The translations under genes and the position numbers were made by a program. DNA of 64,000 nucleotides from Fodinicurvata sp. EGI_FJ10296 (lineage in GTDB: Bacteria > Pseudomonadota > Alphaproteobacteria > DSM-16000 > Inquilinaceae), in assembly GCF_040712075.1 (NCBI RefSeq), contig NZ_JBFCVL010000007.1, positions 1 to 64,000 of the forward strand, read 5' to 3'. Numbering within the stretch: position 1 is the first letter of the stretch; the number at the start of each line of letters is the position of its first letter. This document shows positions 51,509 through 60,757 of this stretch, one piece after another. The notes under the pieces were generated by a model. The model saw nothing but the letters and a program-made list of their open reading frames with translations, was not told the DNA's origin and made no database searches.

Positions 51509-52150
51509 CTACGTCCGCGATTTCCATTCTTCAACACTGATTCGTGGCATCTCGAAACGATCGGATTGTCGCGAGTAGAAGCCGGCGAAAAGGCGGCCCA
51601 GGGGATCGTAGTGATCGAGGTCGAGTCCCAGCGTCTCCGGATCGATCAGCTTGTCCCTGACGTGAATATGCGACACCTCACCGATGACGATGTCCCGGCG
51701 CTCACTGAATTTCAGAGTCTTGACCTCGCGACACTCAAGCGCCGCGGGTGATTCCACGATCCGCTTCGGGGCGATCGACACGCTTTGGGCCAGGGTCAGA
51801 CCGGCAGCGTCGATCTCGCTTTCGTCCGGCGGCATATCGATCGCACAGATATTCATGGCCTGCGCGAGGGCGTCATCGACCAGATTGATCACGAACTCGC
51901 CGGTTCGGGCGATGTTGACAGCCGTATCCTTGCGCTGACCCGCGGGGCTGATCTGTAGCCCCAGGACGACCAGCGGCGGATCTTCCGACACGACATTGAA
52001 GAAGGAATACGGTGCGGCATTGTTCGTGCCGTCCGGGCCGATCGTCCCGACAAGCGCGATCGGCCGGGGCACCACCAGACTGGACAACAATTTATAGCGT
52101 TGGCGCGGCGTGTAATCGGTCAACGCAAAGGATTGGACGGCATCGGTCAT
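51509..52150 (-). CDS. flavin reductase-like, FMN-binding split-barrel protein
   Basis: 213 residues, PF01613 (PRPIALVGTIGPDG, NNAAPYSFFN, EDPPLVVLGLQ, FVINLVDDALAQAMN). Related to the protein at 2536-3198. Members often act with ring-opening amidohydrolases and oxygenases. ATG 52150 follows AGGAA; it is 71 bp downstream of the amidohydrolase on the same strand, so probably one operon, divergent from the TAXI/TRAP transport genes. Confidence 0.85.
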   Translation of the reverse strand: MTDAVQSFALTDYTPRQRYKLLSSLVVPRPIALVGTIGPDGTNNAAPYSFFNVVSEDPPLVVLGLQISPAGQRKDTAVNIARTGEFVINLVDDALAQAMNICAIDMPPDESEIDAAGLTLAQSVSIAPKRIVESPAALECREVKTLKFSERRDIVIGEVSHIHVRDKLIDPETLGLDLDHYDPLGRLFAGFYSRQSDRFEMPRISVEEWKSRT

Positions 52151-52221
52151 GACTGTTCCTGTCGATACGGCTCGAAAAAGGAGCGCCGGGATAACCTCAG
52201 GCTGGTGACAACCGGATTGCG

Positions 52222-53115
52222 TCACCCATAGAGTTTCTGGGGTGTCTCAACGAGTATCTTGCGCAGCAGGGCCTGATCCCCGTCGCACCACTCGGCCAGT
52301 ATTTCCAGAAGGTCGGCGTCGTCGGGCATCGACGATTTGCAATTCGGATGCGGCCAATCGGTGCCCCAAACCAATCTGTCCGGAGCGGCTGAGATCAGGG
52401 CCTGCGCAAAAGGCTTCACATCGCCATATCGGGGGTATTCATCGGAAATCCGATACGCGCCGGAAATTTTTGCGTAGGCCTCCCCCTCGGCCAGCATCGC
52501 GCGCAAGGTCTCGAAGCCCGGATCGTCGATACCGCGTTTCGTCGGCGTCCGGCCAAAGTGATCGATCACGCAGGGAAGCGGCAATGCACCCAGCTCTGCC
52601 CGCAATTCCGGAAGATCACTGGAATCGCACCAAAGCTGGGCATGCCAGCCCAGCGCCGCCGTCCGTTCGGCAAGTGGCCGCAGCGCCTCGTGCCCGACGC
52701 CGCCACGAAACTGTTCCCCGCGTGAACGATAGATCAGATTGATGCGAAAGGCGCGCACGCCAGCCCGGTGCATGATGTCCAACTCGGCGTCGGTAACCGA
52801 GTTGTCGATAACCGCCACTCCGCGAAGCCAGTCACCGGCGGCCTGTAGAGATTCGATCAGAAGACGGTTGTCCGTGCCATAGACGGTGGATGTGACCACG
52901 ACGCCTTTCGCGAGGCCCAGCCGGTCCAGCAGCGATCGATAATCGGCGACGGTTGCGGTCGGGGCGGTATGCGTGGCGCTCTCCGCAGCAGGATATTCCG
53001 TCAGCGGTCCGAAGAGATGGCAATGGCAGTCCCATCCGCCCTGCGGGATCGATGCGGCTGGCTTGCGATCGCTCACCAGAGGCGGTTCGCACATTGGTTT
53101 CGTTGTGGATGGCAT
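52222..53115 (-). CDS. amidohydrolase 2 family hydrolase (LigI-like)
   Basis: 297 residues of a TIM-barrel amidohydrolase (PF04909). DCHCHLFGP (29-37), VIDHFGRTP and WGTDWPHP give the metal and catalytic residues typical of 2-pyrone-4,6-dicarboxylate lactonase and relatives. It hydrolyses a lactone or dicarboxylate intermediate of aromatic or related breakdown (inference). ATG 53115 is preferred to the TTG at 53130. Confidence 0.85.
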   Translation of the reverse strand: MPSTTKPMCEPPLVSDRKPAASIPQGGWDCHCHLFGPLTEYPAAESATHTAPTATVADYRSLLDRLGLAKGVVVTSTVYGTDNRLLIESLQAAGDWLRGVAVIDNSVTDAELDIMHRAGVRAFRINLIYRSRGEQFRGGVGHEALRPLAERTAALGWHAQLWCDSSDLPELRAELGALPLPCVIDHFGRTPTKRGIDDPGFETLRAMLAEGEAYAKISGAYRISDEYPRYGDVKPFAQALISAAPDRLVWGTDWPHPNCKSSMPDDADLLEILAEWCDGDQALLRKILVETPQKLYG

Positions 53116-53181
53116 ATCGTCAATTTTCAATTTCAGTTAATGGCAACTGGCTATTAATATTTTACATTCTGCGGATGCGCC

Positions 53182-53189
53182 TGTATACA
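53182..53189. promoter_or_regulatory. TGTATACA palindrome, GntR-like operator
   Basis: CTGTATACAAC at 53181-53191 fits the yGTA-TACr core of GntR-family operators and lies between the divergent amidohydrolase and TAXI transporter genes. No GntR gene occurs in the window, so the regulator is unknown. Confidence 0.35.
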
Positions 53190-53256
53190 ACGATTTCTCG
53201 GCTAATCCAGCCGTTTCCAATTTCCAAAAAATATCCCGAGGGGGGATCATCGCATT

Positions 53257-54210
53257 ATGAGAACCGCAGATATCTCAAAGTCGATCGTCATCGCAGGCAT
53301 CGGCGCGGCATTCGCGTTGACCGGCAGTGTCGCATCAGCCCAGGATCGGATTACCATTGGCACCGGCAGCACCGGGGGCGTCTACTATCCGCTCGGCGGC
53401 GGCATGGCGGAAATTTTCTCGGACGAGATCGAGGGCCTGAGCGCCACGGCCGAAGTCACGGGGGCTTCGATTGAAAACTCCCGCCGCGTTGGTAATGGCG
53501 AGATGACCCTGGGCATCGGCAATGCCAACACGGTCTATTTTGCCACGATGGGCACGGAAGGCTTCAACGAAAGCTATCCGCTGCAGGCTCTGGCCTCCCT
53601 CTATCCCAGCACTTTTCACCTCGTCGTTCGTGAAGATTCAGGCATCGACTCCGTCAGCGATCTCGCCGGCAAGCGTGTCGCCGTTGGACCTCCGGGTGGC
53701 GCGACGCGGGTAATGGCCGATATCGTCTTCGACGCACACGGCATCGCCGACGACATCCAGTACGAATACCTGGACTTCACCGAAGCGACCGAATCGATGA
53801 AGGACAGAAATCTCGACGCAAGTGTCGTTCTGGCCGGCTTTCCAACACCCACCATCATCGATTTGTCGACGACGGCAGATATCGTGATCCTTGACCTTGA
53901 TGAAGCGGCCATCGAGGCCGTGGGCGAAGACCATCCCTACTATCCGCGTGGCACAATTCCAGCCAATACTTATGAGGGGCAGGACACGGAAGTGGTCACC
54001 CTGAACATCTGGAACGTGCTGTTTGCGAACGAGAACGCCGATCAGGACATGATCTATGGCATGACGAAGGCCCTCTTCGAGAATGTCGAAGATCTGCGCG
54101 CCATTCACCCTGCCGCGAACATGATCAACCCCGAAACGGCGATCGATGTTCCGATCGCCCTGGCGCCGGGTGCCGAACAATACTACCAGGAAGTCGGCGT
54201 CCTCGACTGA
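53257..54210 (+). CDS. TAXI family TRAP transporter solute receptor
   Basis: 317 residues. Signal peptide MRTADISKSIVIAGIGAAFA ends at about ASA-QDR. The TAXI pattern (ITIGTGSTGGVYYPLGGGMA, ENSRRVGNGEMTLGIGNANT, GKRVAVGPPGGATRVMAD) is clear. It captures a small carboxylate for the fused permease 100 bp downstream. The neighbouring divergent hydrolases suggest an aromatic or cyclic acid as substrate (inference). Confidence 0.92.
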   Translation: MRTADISKSIVIAGIGAAFALTGSVASAQDRITIGTGSTGGVYYPLGGGMAEIFSDEIEGLSATAEVTGASIENSRRVGNGEMTLGIGNANTVYFATMGTEGFNESYPLQALASLYPSTFHLVVREDSGIDSVSDLAGKRVAVGPPGGATRVMADIVFDAHGIADDIQYEYLDFTEATESMKDRNLDASVVLAGFPTPTIIDLSTTADIVILDLDEAAIEAVGEDHPYYPRGTIPANTYEGQDTEVVTLNIWNVLFANENADQDMIYGMTKALFENVEDLRAIHPAANMINPETAIDVPIALAPGAEQYYQEVGVLD

Positions 54211-54310
54211 CCGGCGAAACCTGACGATCCACGCCGCCGCTGACCCGTGAACGATCGGGCAGCGGCGGTCGGGAGCGCCCTGACTCCATTGTTCATAGCG
54301 GAATGCCACA

Positions 54311-56203
54311 ATGACGACTATGTACGGTCTCAACGCGCCAGACCAAAAGGCCGGCGCTATTGGTCTTGCATTCAAGTTCGCGCTGGGCGTGCTGGTCGTC
54401 GGAATGGCGCTGTTCCACCTGTATACGGCCTACTACGGTCCTTACACGGCCCTTCAGCAGCGAATCGTCCATCTGAGTGCAATCTGCGGATTTCTGTTTC
54501 TGCTCGCCGCCTCCCGCGCGGGCCTTTTCAAGTCTATATTGTTTCTCGCCCTGGGCGTCGCGATTACGCTGCCGAGTTTCTATATCGGTCTGAACTTCAA
54601 TGAAATCATCATGACCGCCGGTCTGGTCACGGACCGGCAGGTCATTCTCGGCACGATCACGATCGTCGCCGTGCTGATTGCAACCAGGATGGTCATCGGA
54701 TGGCCCTTGGTCATCATTGCTCTGACGGCGCTGTCCTATGCCTTTCTCGGTCATCTTCTGCCGGAATCCATCGGGCATACCGGCTACTCCGTGTCCCGGG
54801 TCGTTTCTCACCTGTTCCTGACCACCGAAGGCGTGCTGGGCACGCCCGTCGGGTCATCGGCCACCTATATTTTCGTCTTTGTCCTGTTCGGCGCCCTGTT
54901 GCAGAAGACGGGCATGGGCGACATCTTCATCGGTCTGGGCCATGCCCTGACCGGCAAATACGCGGGCGGCCCCGCCTATGTTGCCGTGTTGTCGAGTGCC
55001 ATGTTCGGCTCCATCAACGGCAGCGCCGTGGCCAATGTCGCCAGCACCGGCACCTTTACCATCCCCTTGATGAAAAGGGCCGGCTACAAGCCACAGACGG
55101 CCGCCGCCATTGAAGCCGCCGCTTCGTCCGGCGGTCAGATCATGCCGCCGATCATGGGCGCCGCCGCGTTCCTGATGGTCAGTTTTACCGGCATTCCCTA
55201 TATCGAAATCACCGCCCACGCCCTCGTACCGGCACTCCTGTTCTTCGGTGCGATCTTCGCGGCTGTGCACTTCGACGCTGCCAAGTACAATGTGCAGCCG
55301 GTTTCCGCAGACGAGATCCCGGATTTCTGGAAATTGCTGACGAGCAAGGGCTACATGCTCTTGCCCATTCCAATTCTGATTTACTTCCTGATCGACGGAT
55401 ATACGCCTTATCGGGCGGGGTTCTATGCGATCGCCATCGCGTTTGCGCTCTCGCTGTTCTCGAAAGACACCCGCCTTACGCCGTCGAAACTGGTCGAAAC
55501 CTGCCATGATGCGGCGGTGAATATCCTGCCGGTCGCGGTTGCCTGCGCCTGTGCGGGAATTGTGATCGGAATCCTGACCCTGACCGGCCTGGGGCTCAAA
55601 CTTTCGGGGCTCATCGTCGACGCCAGCGGCGGATACCTGTTTGTCGCGTTGGTCCTGACGGCGCTTACTTCGATCGTTCTGGGCATGGGCTTGCCGACAG
55701 TCGGTGTCTATCTTTTGCTGGCCGTTCTCGTTGCCCCCGCCCTGGTTCAGATGGGCGTTCCGATGATCGCCGCGCATCTGTTCATCTTCTATTACGGGCT
55801 GGTGTCCGCGATCACGCCGCCGGTGGCGCTGGCTTCTTACGCAGCAGCGGCGATCGCCGGATCGAAGCCGCTGGAGACATCGGTCGAATCGTTCATGATC
55901 GGTTTGGCGAAGGTGATCGTCCCATTCCTTTTCGTTTATGGGCCGGAATTGCTGCTGATCGGTGAACCGCTCGACATCGGCCTGGCCGTCATTACCGGCG
56001 GGCTCGGCGTTTATGCGCTCGGCATCACCACGACCGGCTGGTGGAAAGGGCCCATTAGCTGGTGGCGCCGCCTTGTCACGGGCGCCGGCGCCATCTTGTT
56101 GATGTATCCCGGACTGTGGTCAGATCTGGCTTCCATTCCCATCATCCTGGCGGGGTGCTGGGCGTTCCGGGATCAGCAGCAGTTGGTGTTGCGCAAGCAC
56201 TGA
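54311..56203 (+). CDS. fused TRAP transporter permease (4TM/12TM)
   Basis: 630 residues, very hydrophobic, the DctQM fusion typical of TAXI systems. GSINGSAVANVASTGTFTIP, AAIEAAASSGGQIMPPIMGA and LTGLGLKLSGLI with LGMGLPTVGVYLLLAVLVAP are the family blocks. It forms the ion-driven importer with the TAXI receptor. Confidence 0.94.
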   Translation: MTTMYGLNAPDQKAGAIGLAFKFALGVLVVGMALFHLYTAYYGPYTALQQRIVHLSAICGFLFLLAASRAGLFKSILFLALGVAITLPSFYIGLNFNEIIMTAGLVTDRQVILGTITIVAVLIATRMVIGWPLVIIALTALSYAFLGHLLPESIGHTGYSVSRVVSHLFLTTEGVLGTPVGSSATYIFVFVLFGALLQKTGMGDIFIGLGHALTGKYAGGPAYVAVLSSAMFGSINGSAVANVASTGTFTIPLMKRAGYKPQTAAAIEAAASSGGQIMPPIMGAAAFLMVSFTGIPYIEITAHALVPALLFFGAIFAAVHFDAAKYNVQPVSADEIPDFWKLLTSKGYMLLPIPILIYFLIDGYTPYRAGFYAIAIAFALSLFSKDTRLTPSKLVETCHDAAVNILPVAVACACAGIVIGILTLTGLGLKLSGLIVDASGGYLFVALVLTALTSIVLGMGLPTVGVYLLLAVLVAPALVQMGVPMIAAHLFIFYYGLVSAITPPVALASYAAAAIAGSKPLETSVESFMIGLAKVIVPFLFVYGPELLLIGEPLDIGLAVITGGLGVYALGITTTGWWKGPISWWRRLVTGAGAILLMYPGLWSDLASIPIILAGCWAFRDQQQLVLRKH

Positions 56204-56218
56204 CAGACCTGCCGGGGG

Positions 56219-56995
56219 TCAGCCGCCCTCATACGCAGCGATGATCGGGCCCATGGGCCGGCGCCGATCCTCGCGGCCCATGGCCGGAGCGTAAAGACTG
56301 GACATCGAACCGTCCAGAAACAGGGCATTGTCGGTCCCCAGCCGATCCCGGAATAGCCGCCCGAAATCCCAGAAATTCACAAAGCCGTCGGATATGGCGA
56401 ATACGACTTCGCCATCGTCCGTGACGCCGACGCCGTTGCGGCGTTTGCGCGATGTGCCGCCGGGAATGAACCGAGGGTGAATTTCTCCGTCGATGACCAG
56501 CATCGGCCCTGATTGCGTGGCCAGATCGACGGCCGGCGCTTCTCGCGCAAACCGCTCGGTCTCCATCACGCCGGCGCGGCCATCGGCGATGAAGAACACG
56601 CCGTTGGGCAACAGGTGAAAATTGCCTGGACCGTCATTGGTATTGAGCGATTTGCGTTCCTGCCCGTTCGCGACGTAAAGGCCGACCGGCGCCAGATCGC
56701 CGTCATACATGCCCGCATTCATCGCGAACGCGATCCTGCCGCCGCTGGAAATTCGGGGCAGATCGCGGAACCAGCGATAGGGCTCGCCGGCAGGATCGTC
56801 CCAGAACAGCCGCAGTTCATAGCGCTCCGGATCGATTGTGCAGACCGTATAGGCGTTGCCCTCGTGCGAGACCGCCGCGCAGGGCCCGGCAACGGAGGAG
56901 TCGGCTTCGGCGTCCAGCGGGAACAGCAGCGAAGCCACGACCAGCCCTGCAATCGCCATCCCCGCACTCGCAACACAGCGTGCAGATCGAAACAT
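56219..56995 (-). CDS. exported phosphodiester glycosidase family protein (NAGPA/DUF2233)
   Basis: 258 residues. Signal peptide after MFRSARCVASAGMAIAGLVV. The body has AFAMNAGMYDGDLAPVGLYV, GVFFIADG, SGPMLVIDG, RNGVGVTDDGEVVFAISDG and ALFLDGSMSSLYAP, the pattern of PF09992 (phosphodiester glycosidase, related to YafE/NAGPA proteins). It may cleave a glycosyl phosphodiester in the envelope. ATG 56995 follows GAGAGGAGG. It is next to a glycosyltransferase gene on the same strand. Confidence 0.85.
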   Translation of the reverse strand: MFRSARCVASAGMAIAGLVVASLLFPLDAEADSSVAGPCAAVSHEGNAYTVCTIDPERYELRLFWDDPAGEPYRWFRDLPRISSGGRIAFAMNAGMYDGDLAPVGLYVANGQERKSLNTNDGPGNFHLLPNGVFFIADGRAGVMETERFAREAPAVDLATQSGPMLVIDGEIHPRFIPGGTSRKRRNGVGVTDDGEVVFAISDGFVNFWDFGRLFRDRLGTDNALFLDGSMSSLYAPAMGREDRRRPMGPIIAAYEGG

Positions 56996-57041
56996 TCGCG
57001 GCCAGGCCTCCTCTCTGTGACGGTGATGGCAAAAATACCGC

Positions 57042-57776
57042 CTATTCTTTCCAGTGATCGGCGACCCAGGGCGCCGGGCGAAAATACTTCTTCGGATGGA
57101 GAGGTCCGTGGGTCGCTGTGTCCGGTGGGTTCGGCCGCCCGTGAAAGGCAATGACCCTGGCCCCTTCGGGCTTTCGCGGCGCGCGGACCCAGTTCAATGG
57201 AAAGACCGGCCGGCAGTGGTATTTGAAGCTGCGGACCCAGGCGTCGGGCCAGAATGCCAGTCGGTGTCCGGCAGCGGCCACCTGGTGCGAAAGATAGGTC
57301 TGCTCATTCGGCACGTCCCTGATGATCCCGTCGGGATCCTTGCGGAAGTCATTGTATATACTGTCGTGCGCACCCGCCACCCATCGGAACACGCTGCTGT
57401 TGCCAATGCCCTGGCCCCGCTGGGTCCAGTTCTCGATGATCACGACGTCGCCCGGAACGTCGAAGAACGGGTCGAGGGCATCGACGACGACGACATCCAG
57501 GTCCAGATACAGGCACGGCCCCGCCAGATCGGCAACACCGGGCGCGAAAAGCGCCAGCTTGCGCCACGGCCTGTCTTTCTTGTGGGGCGGCAGCGGAACG
57601 TCTGGAATCGCGAACGTCTCGATCTCCGGATGAAGACCTGCCGTGTCGTCGGTGAGGCAGACAAATCGGTGAGGACGCGCCAGGTGGCGGGCCGTCATTG
57701 CCCGCAGAATGTTGACATACCGGGACGAATAGGCAGTCCCCCATTTCATGCACACGACCGTTACCGTTGCCGTCAC
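57042..57776 (-). CDS. glycosyltransferase-like protein (GT-A fold)
   Basis: 244 residues from GTG 57776 after AGGAG. VVCMKWGTAYSSRYVNILRA, CLTDDTAGL, YLDLDVVVVDALDPFF with the DxD motif (92-94), and GNSSVFRWVAGAHDSIYNDF are those of a nucleotide-sugar transferase of the GT8/DUF-type group. Cytoplasmic. It probably modifies an envelope polymer; 46 bp upstream of the phosphodiester glycosidase. Confidence 0.78.
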   Translation of the reverse strand: MTATVTVVCMKWGTAYSSRYVNILRAMTARHLARPHRFVCLTDDTAGLHPEIETFAIPDVPLPPHKKDRPWRKLALFAPGVADLAGPCLYLDLDVVVVDALDPFFDVPGDVVIIENWTQRGQGIGNSSVFRWVAGAHDSIYNDFRKDPDGIIRDVPNEQTYLSHQVAAAGHRLAFWPDAWVRSFKYHCRPVFPLNWVRAPRKPEGARVIAFHGRPNPPDTATHGPLHPKKYFRPAPWVADHWKE

Positions 57777-58011
57777 GTTTTTCTCCTCAGCGCCGCTCAC
57801 GGAATCCGACCGCCCGCGACGGAGCGATAGATTTCGCCCCAATCCCTACAAAACCGGTCGCCACCGCGTATGACCCAAGGCTGGATCACGCTCAAGGGAA
57901 ATCCGATCGGCGACCGCAACGGCCGGGACGCTGCGGCTTGATAAAATTACTATTCAAATTTATTTATTTAATATTAATAATGCATTCGAATGATTTCAGC
58001 GGGAGACGACC
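57777..58011. other. AT-rich leader of the autotransporter gene
   Basis: From about 57940 the sequence turns strongly AT-rich (runs such as TTATTTATTTAATATT) immediately before the autotransporter gene, in contrast to its GC-rich surroundings. No box pair can be fixed with confidence. The composition suggests a silenced, regulated or imported promoter. Confidence 0.4.
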
Positions 58012-60456
58012 ATGACGAGCGTCAAATCGACATCGGCATTATCACTGGTTGTTGCGTGCTGTGGGGCCTTCGCAGCAGGCATCGTCGCGCCCGCACCCCC
58101 CGCACTGGCCGACACGCCAATATGGGGCCCCTCGGTGGAGATCGGCGGCCGGTTCGGCTCGTCCCGTTCATATGGCGACATTGATCTCTTCGTTCCGCTG
58201 GTCCAAACGGACCGTTCGCTGCTGTTCGGCAATATCAGGGCGGCATTCGATGACAGGGACTCACAGGAAGGCAATTTCGGTCTCGGGGTCCGGCACATGC
58301 TGGACAATGGCTGGAACCTGGGCGCCTATGGCTTTGCCGATATCCGCAACTCGCCCAACGACAACACGTTCACCCAGGCGACGCTGGGGGTCGAGGCGCT
58401 AAGCGCCGACTGGGATCTGCGGGTCAACGCCTATCTGCCGTTCGGCAACACCACCCAGACCAGCGGCCGCTCTACCACCACCGCGACGCGGCTGGTCGAT
58501 GCCGGCCTGGTCGTTGACGACAGCCGCCTGCTGCTGGAAACACAGCACCGCGACCAGACAACCATCGTGGAACGGCGCGAGCGGGCGCTGTCCGGCGTCG
58601 ACGCGGAAATCGGTTATCGTCTGCCGATCACCGCGCCCGAAAGCGGTCTCGACCTCAGGGTTTACGCTGGCGGCTATCATTTCGACGCGTCCGGCACCGA
58701 TGCTGTCACCGGTCCACGGGGCCGCGCCGAATTGACATGGCACGATGTGCCCGGCCTCGGCACCGGCAGCCGGCTGACCGCCGGCGTGGAAAGCCAGGGC
58801 GACGACGTCCGGGGCGGCCAGCATTTCGCCGGCGTGCGACTGCGTCTTCCCCTGCAGGAGGCCGGCACCGACCGTCGCCAGTCGACAACGCAAGAGCGGC
58901 GTATGACCGATCGCGTCATCCGCGACGTCGATATCGTCACCGGTGCCGCTCCGTCACAGACGACAACGAACACAGCCACCCGGACCGAGCGGGAAGAGGC
59001 GCTCGACGGCGACGGCGAAAGCTTCGGCCATGTGGCCATTGTCCGGGGCAACGGCGCGGACCTGAAGAACGCCGTCGAGAGCGGTGACCGTCAGACCATC
59101 GTGGCCTCCGGCGAGAACAATCCCTATGACGGGAACATCACCCTGCGAGAAGGCCAGCGGCTGCTCGGCGGTGCATACGACATCGAAGTCATGGGCGCGG
59201 ACGACGGCCAGCGGTTCGTCCTTACAGTACCGGGCACCCGGCCGACGATCCGGGCCACGCAAGGAAATCCAGGGATCGTTGCCGCCTCGCGGACGACGAT
59301 CGACGGCGTTCGCATCGTCGGCGACGGCTCTGCCGACGGCATCGTCATTCCGGAAGGCAGAACGACGGTGCGGGTCACCGACAACGACATCATATCCTCA
59401 GGCGATTACGGTATCTCCGTCGGCAACCGGTCCTCCGACATACGCCTGCGCAACAACACCGTGACCGGCGCCGGGACCAACGGGATATTCATCGGATCGG
59501 AGACATCCCGCGTCACCGTCGCGGGTAACACCGTTCGCGATACCGGCCAGTCCGGCATCTTTGCCAATCTGAACAGCCGCTCGCTGACGATCGCCGACAA
59601 CACTGTCAGCGATACCGGGCGGCAGGGAATCTGGGTCAACCCATACAGCCGGTCCGTGACAATCACCGGCAACACGGTGTCGAGGACCGGCGACGGCGGC
59701 ATCGCGCTCAATCCGGAAATCAGGGACGCCGTGATCGCCGACAACACCGTCACCGACGTTGTCGGCAACGGCATCCAGATTGCACAAGCGAACAACGGCA
59801 TCACCGTGCGCGACAACACCGTCAGCCGATATGGCGGCGCCGGTATCTCGATCGCAGAGGCGACAACCGAAACCATCGTCACCGGCAACAGGGTCAACAA
59901 CGGGTTTGGCGGCATCGATGTCGCCTCGGATGTCAGCGGCATCACGATCAGCGGCAATACGATCGATATGATCGGCTCGCACGCTGTCTCGTTCGGCCAT
60001 GATGTCAGCGACATCACGGTGCGCGAAAACCGGATCGGACCGATCGGCGGGTCGGGTGTGCGCGTCGGCAACGATGCCGTCGGCGTCACCGTCGCCGATA
60101 ACGCGATCGACCGCGCCGACGGCAATGCCGGTATCGAGATCGGCTGGGATAGCGACGACGTCTCGATAGCCGGCAACCGGATCTCGACCATCTTCGGCTC
60201 GGGCATCCTTGTCGGTCACAGGGCAGATAACGTTACCGTTGCCGACAACCGGCTGAGCGAATCCTTCGGGTTCAGCGGCTTCGTCCTGGGAACCGGCGAC
60301 TTCTCCGGCAGCGGCAACCGTCTTGGGTCCGACACAACGACCGGCGGCGGTGGCAGCGCGTGTTTCGAAATCCCTGCATCCACGATGACCGGCCCCGGCT
60401 TCACGATCGTCGACGAGCGGGACGGATCGACTATCCAGTGCGCGGCGGCCCCGTAA
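58012..60456 (+). CDS. inverse autotransporter with N-terminal barrel and beta-helix passenger
   Basis: 814 residues. Signal peptide about 1-34 (ending PALADT). Residues about 40-285 (GPSVEIGGRFGSSRSYGDI, NFGLGVRHMLDNGWNLGAYG, GVEALSADWDLRVNAYLPFG) match the inverse autotransporter (intimin-type) beta domain. After a linker, residues about 400-790 consist of repeats of about 22 residues with the pattern [VI]T[VI]xxNT[VI]xxxGxxGI, a right-handed beta-helix. It should be held in the outer membrane and show the helix at the surface. A polysaccharide- or adhesion-related role is likely. Confidence 0.85.
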   Translation: MTSVKSTSALSLVVACCGAFAAGIVAPAPPALADTPIWGPSVEIGGRFGSSRSYGDIDLFVPLVQTDRSLLFGNIRAAFDDRDSQEGNFGLGVRHMLDNGWNLGAYGFADIRNSPNDNTFTQATLGVEALSADWDLRVNAYLPFGNTTQTSGRSTTTATRLVDAGLVVDDSRLLLETQHRDQTTIVERRERALSGVDAEIGYRLPITAPESGLDLRVYAGGYHFDASGTDAVTGPRGRAELTWHDVPGLGTGSRLTAGVESQGDDVRGGQHFAGVRLRLPLQEAGTDRRQSTTQERRMTDRVIRDVDIVTGAAPSQTTTNTATRTEREEALDGDGESFGHVAIVRGNGADLKNAVESGDRQTIVASGENNPYDGNITLREGQRLLGGAYDIEVMGADDGQRFVLTVPGTRPTIRATQGNPGIVAASRTTIDGVRIVGDGSADGIVIPEGRTTVRVTDNDIISSGDYGISVGNRSSDIRLRNNTVTGAGTNGIFIGSETSRVTVAGNTVRDTGQSGIFANLNSRSLTIADNTVSDTGRQGIWVNPYSRSVTITGNTVSRTGDGGIALNPEIRDAVIADNTVTDVVGNGIQIAQANNGITVRDNTVSRYGGAGISIAEATTETIVTGNRVNNGFGGIDVASDVSGITISGNTIDMIGSHAVSFGHDVSDITVRENRIGPIGGSGVRVGNDAVGVTVADNAIDRADGNAGIEIGWDSDDVSIAGNRISTIFGSGILVGHRADNVTVADNRLSESFGFSGFVLGTGDFSGSGNRLGSDTTTGGGGSACFEIPASTMTGPGFTIVDERDGSTIQCAAAP

Positions 60457-60463
60457 GTGCGGG

Positions 60464-60757
60464 CTACCCCAGTACCGCGCGCAATGCGACCACCGCGACA
60501 ACGCCGATCGCCACGACGGCGATGATCGGCAGGCGCAGGGCCGCCAGCGCGGCAAGAGCGGCGGCGATCATCTCCGCCGGCCCGCCCAGCAGCACCGCCG
60601 GCGCGACAACGGCGGTCAGGACGGCCGCCGGGACCGCCTCCAGCCCCGCCGCCAATCGGCCGCGCGGTCGAAAGCCGTCCAGCGCCACGAATCCGATGAC
60701 GCGGGTCGCATATGTAACGGCCGCCATGATGGCGATCAGCAGCAATGTCGCGTTCAT
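60464..60757 (-). CDS. azlD: AzlD branched-chain amino acid exporter subunit
   Basis: 97 residues, three to four membrane segments, AVTYATRVIGFVALDGF and the VPAAVLTAVVAPAVL block of AzlD (PF05437). It forms an export pair with AzlC. Its start overlaps the azlC stop (ATGA). Confidence 0.9.
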   Translation of the reverse strand: MNATLLLIAIMAAVTYATRVIGFVALDGFRPRGRLAAGLEAVPAAVLTAVVAPAVLLGGPAEMIAAALAALAALRLPIIAVVAIGVVAVVALRAVLG

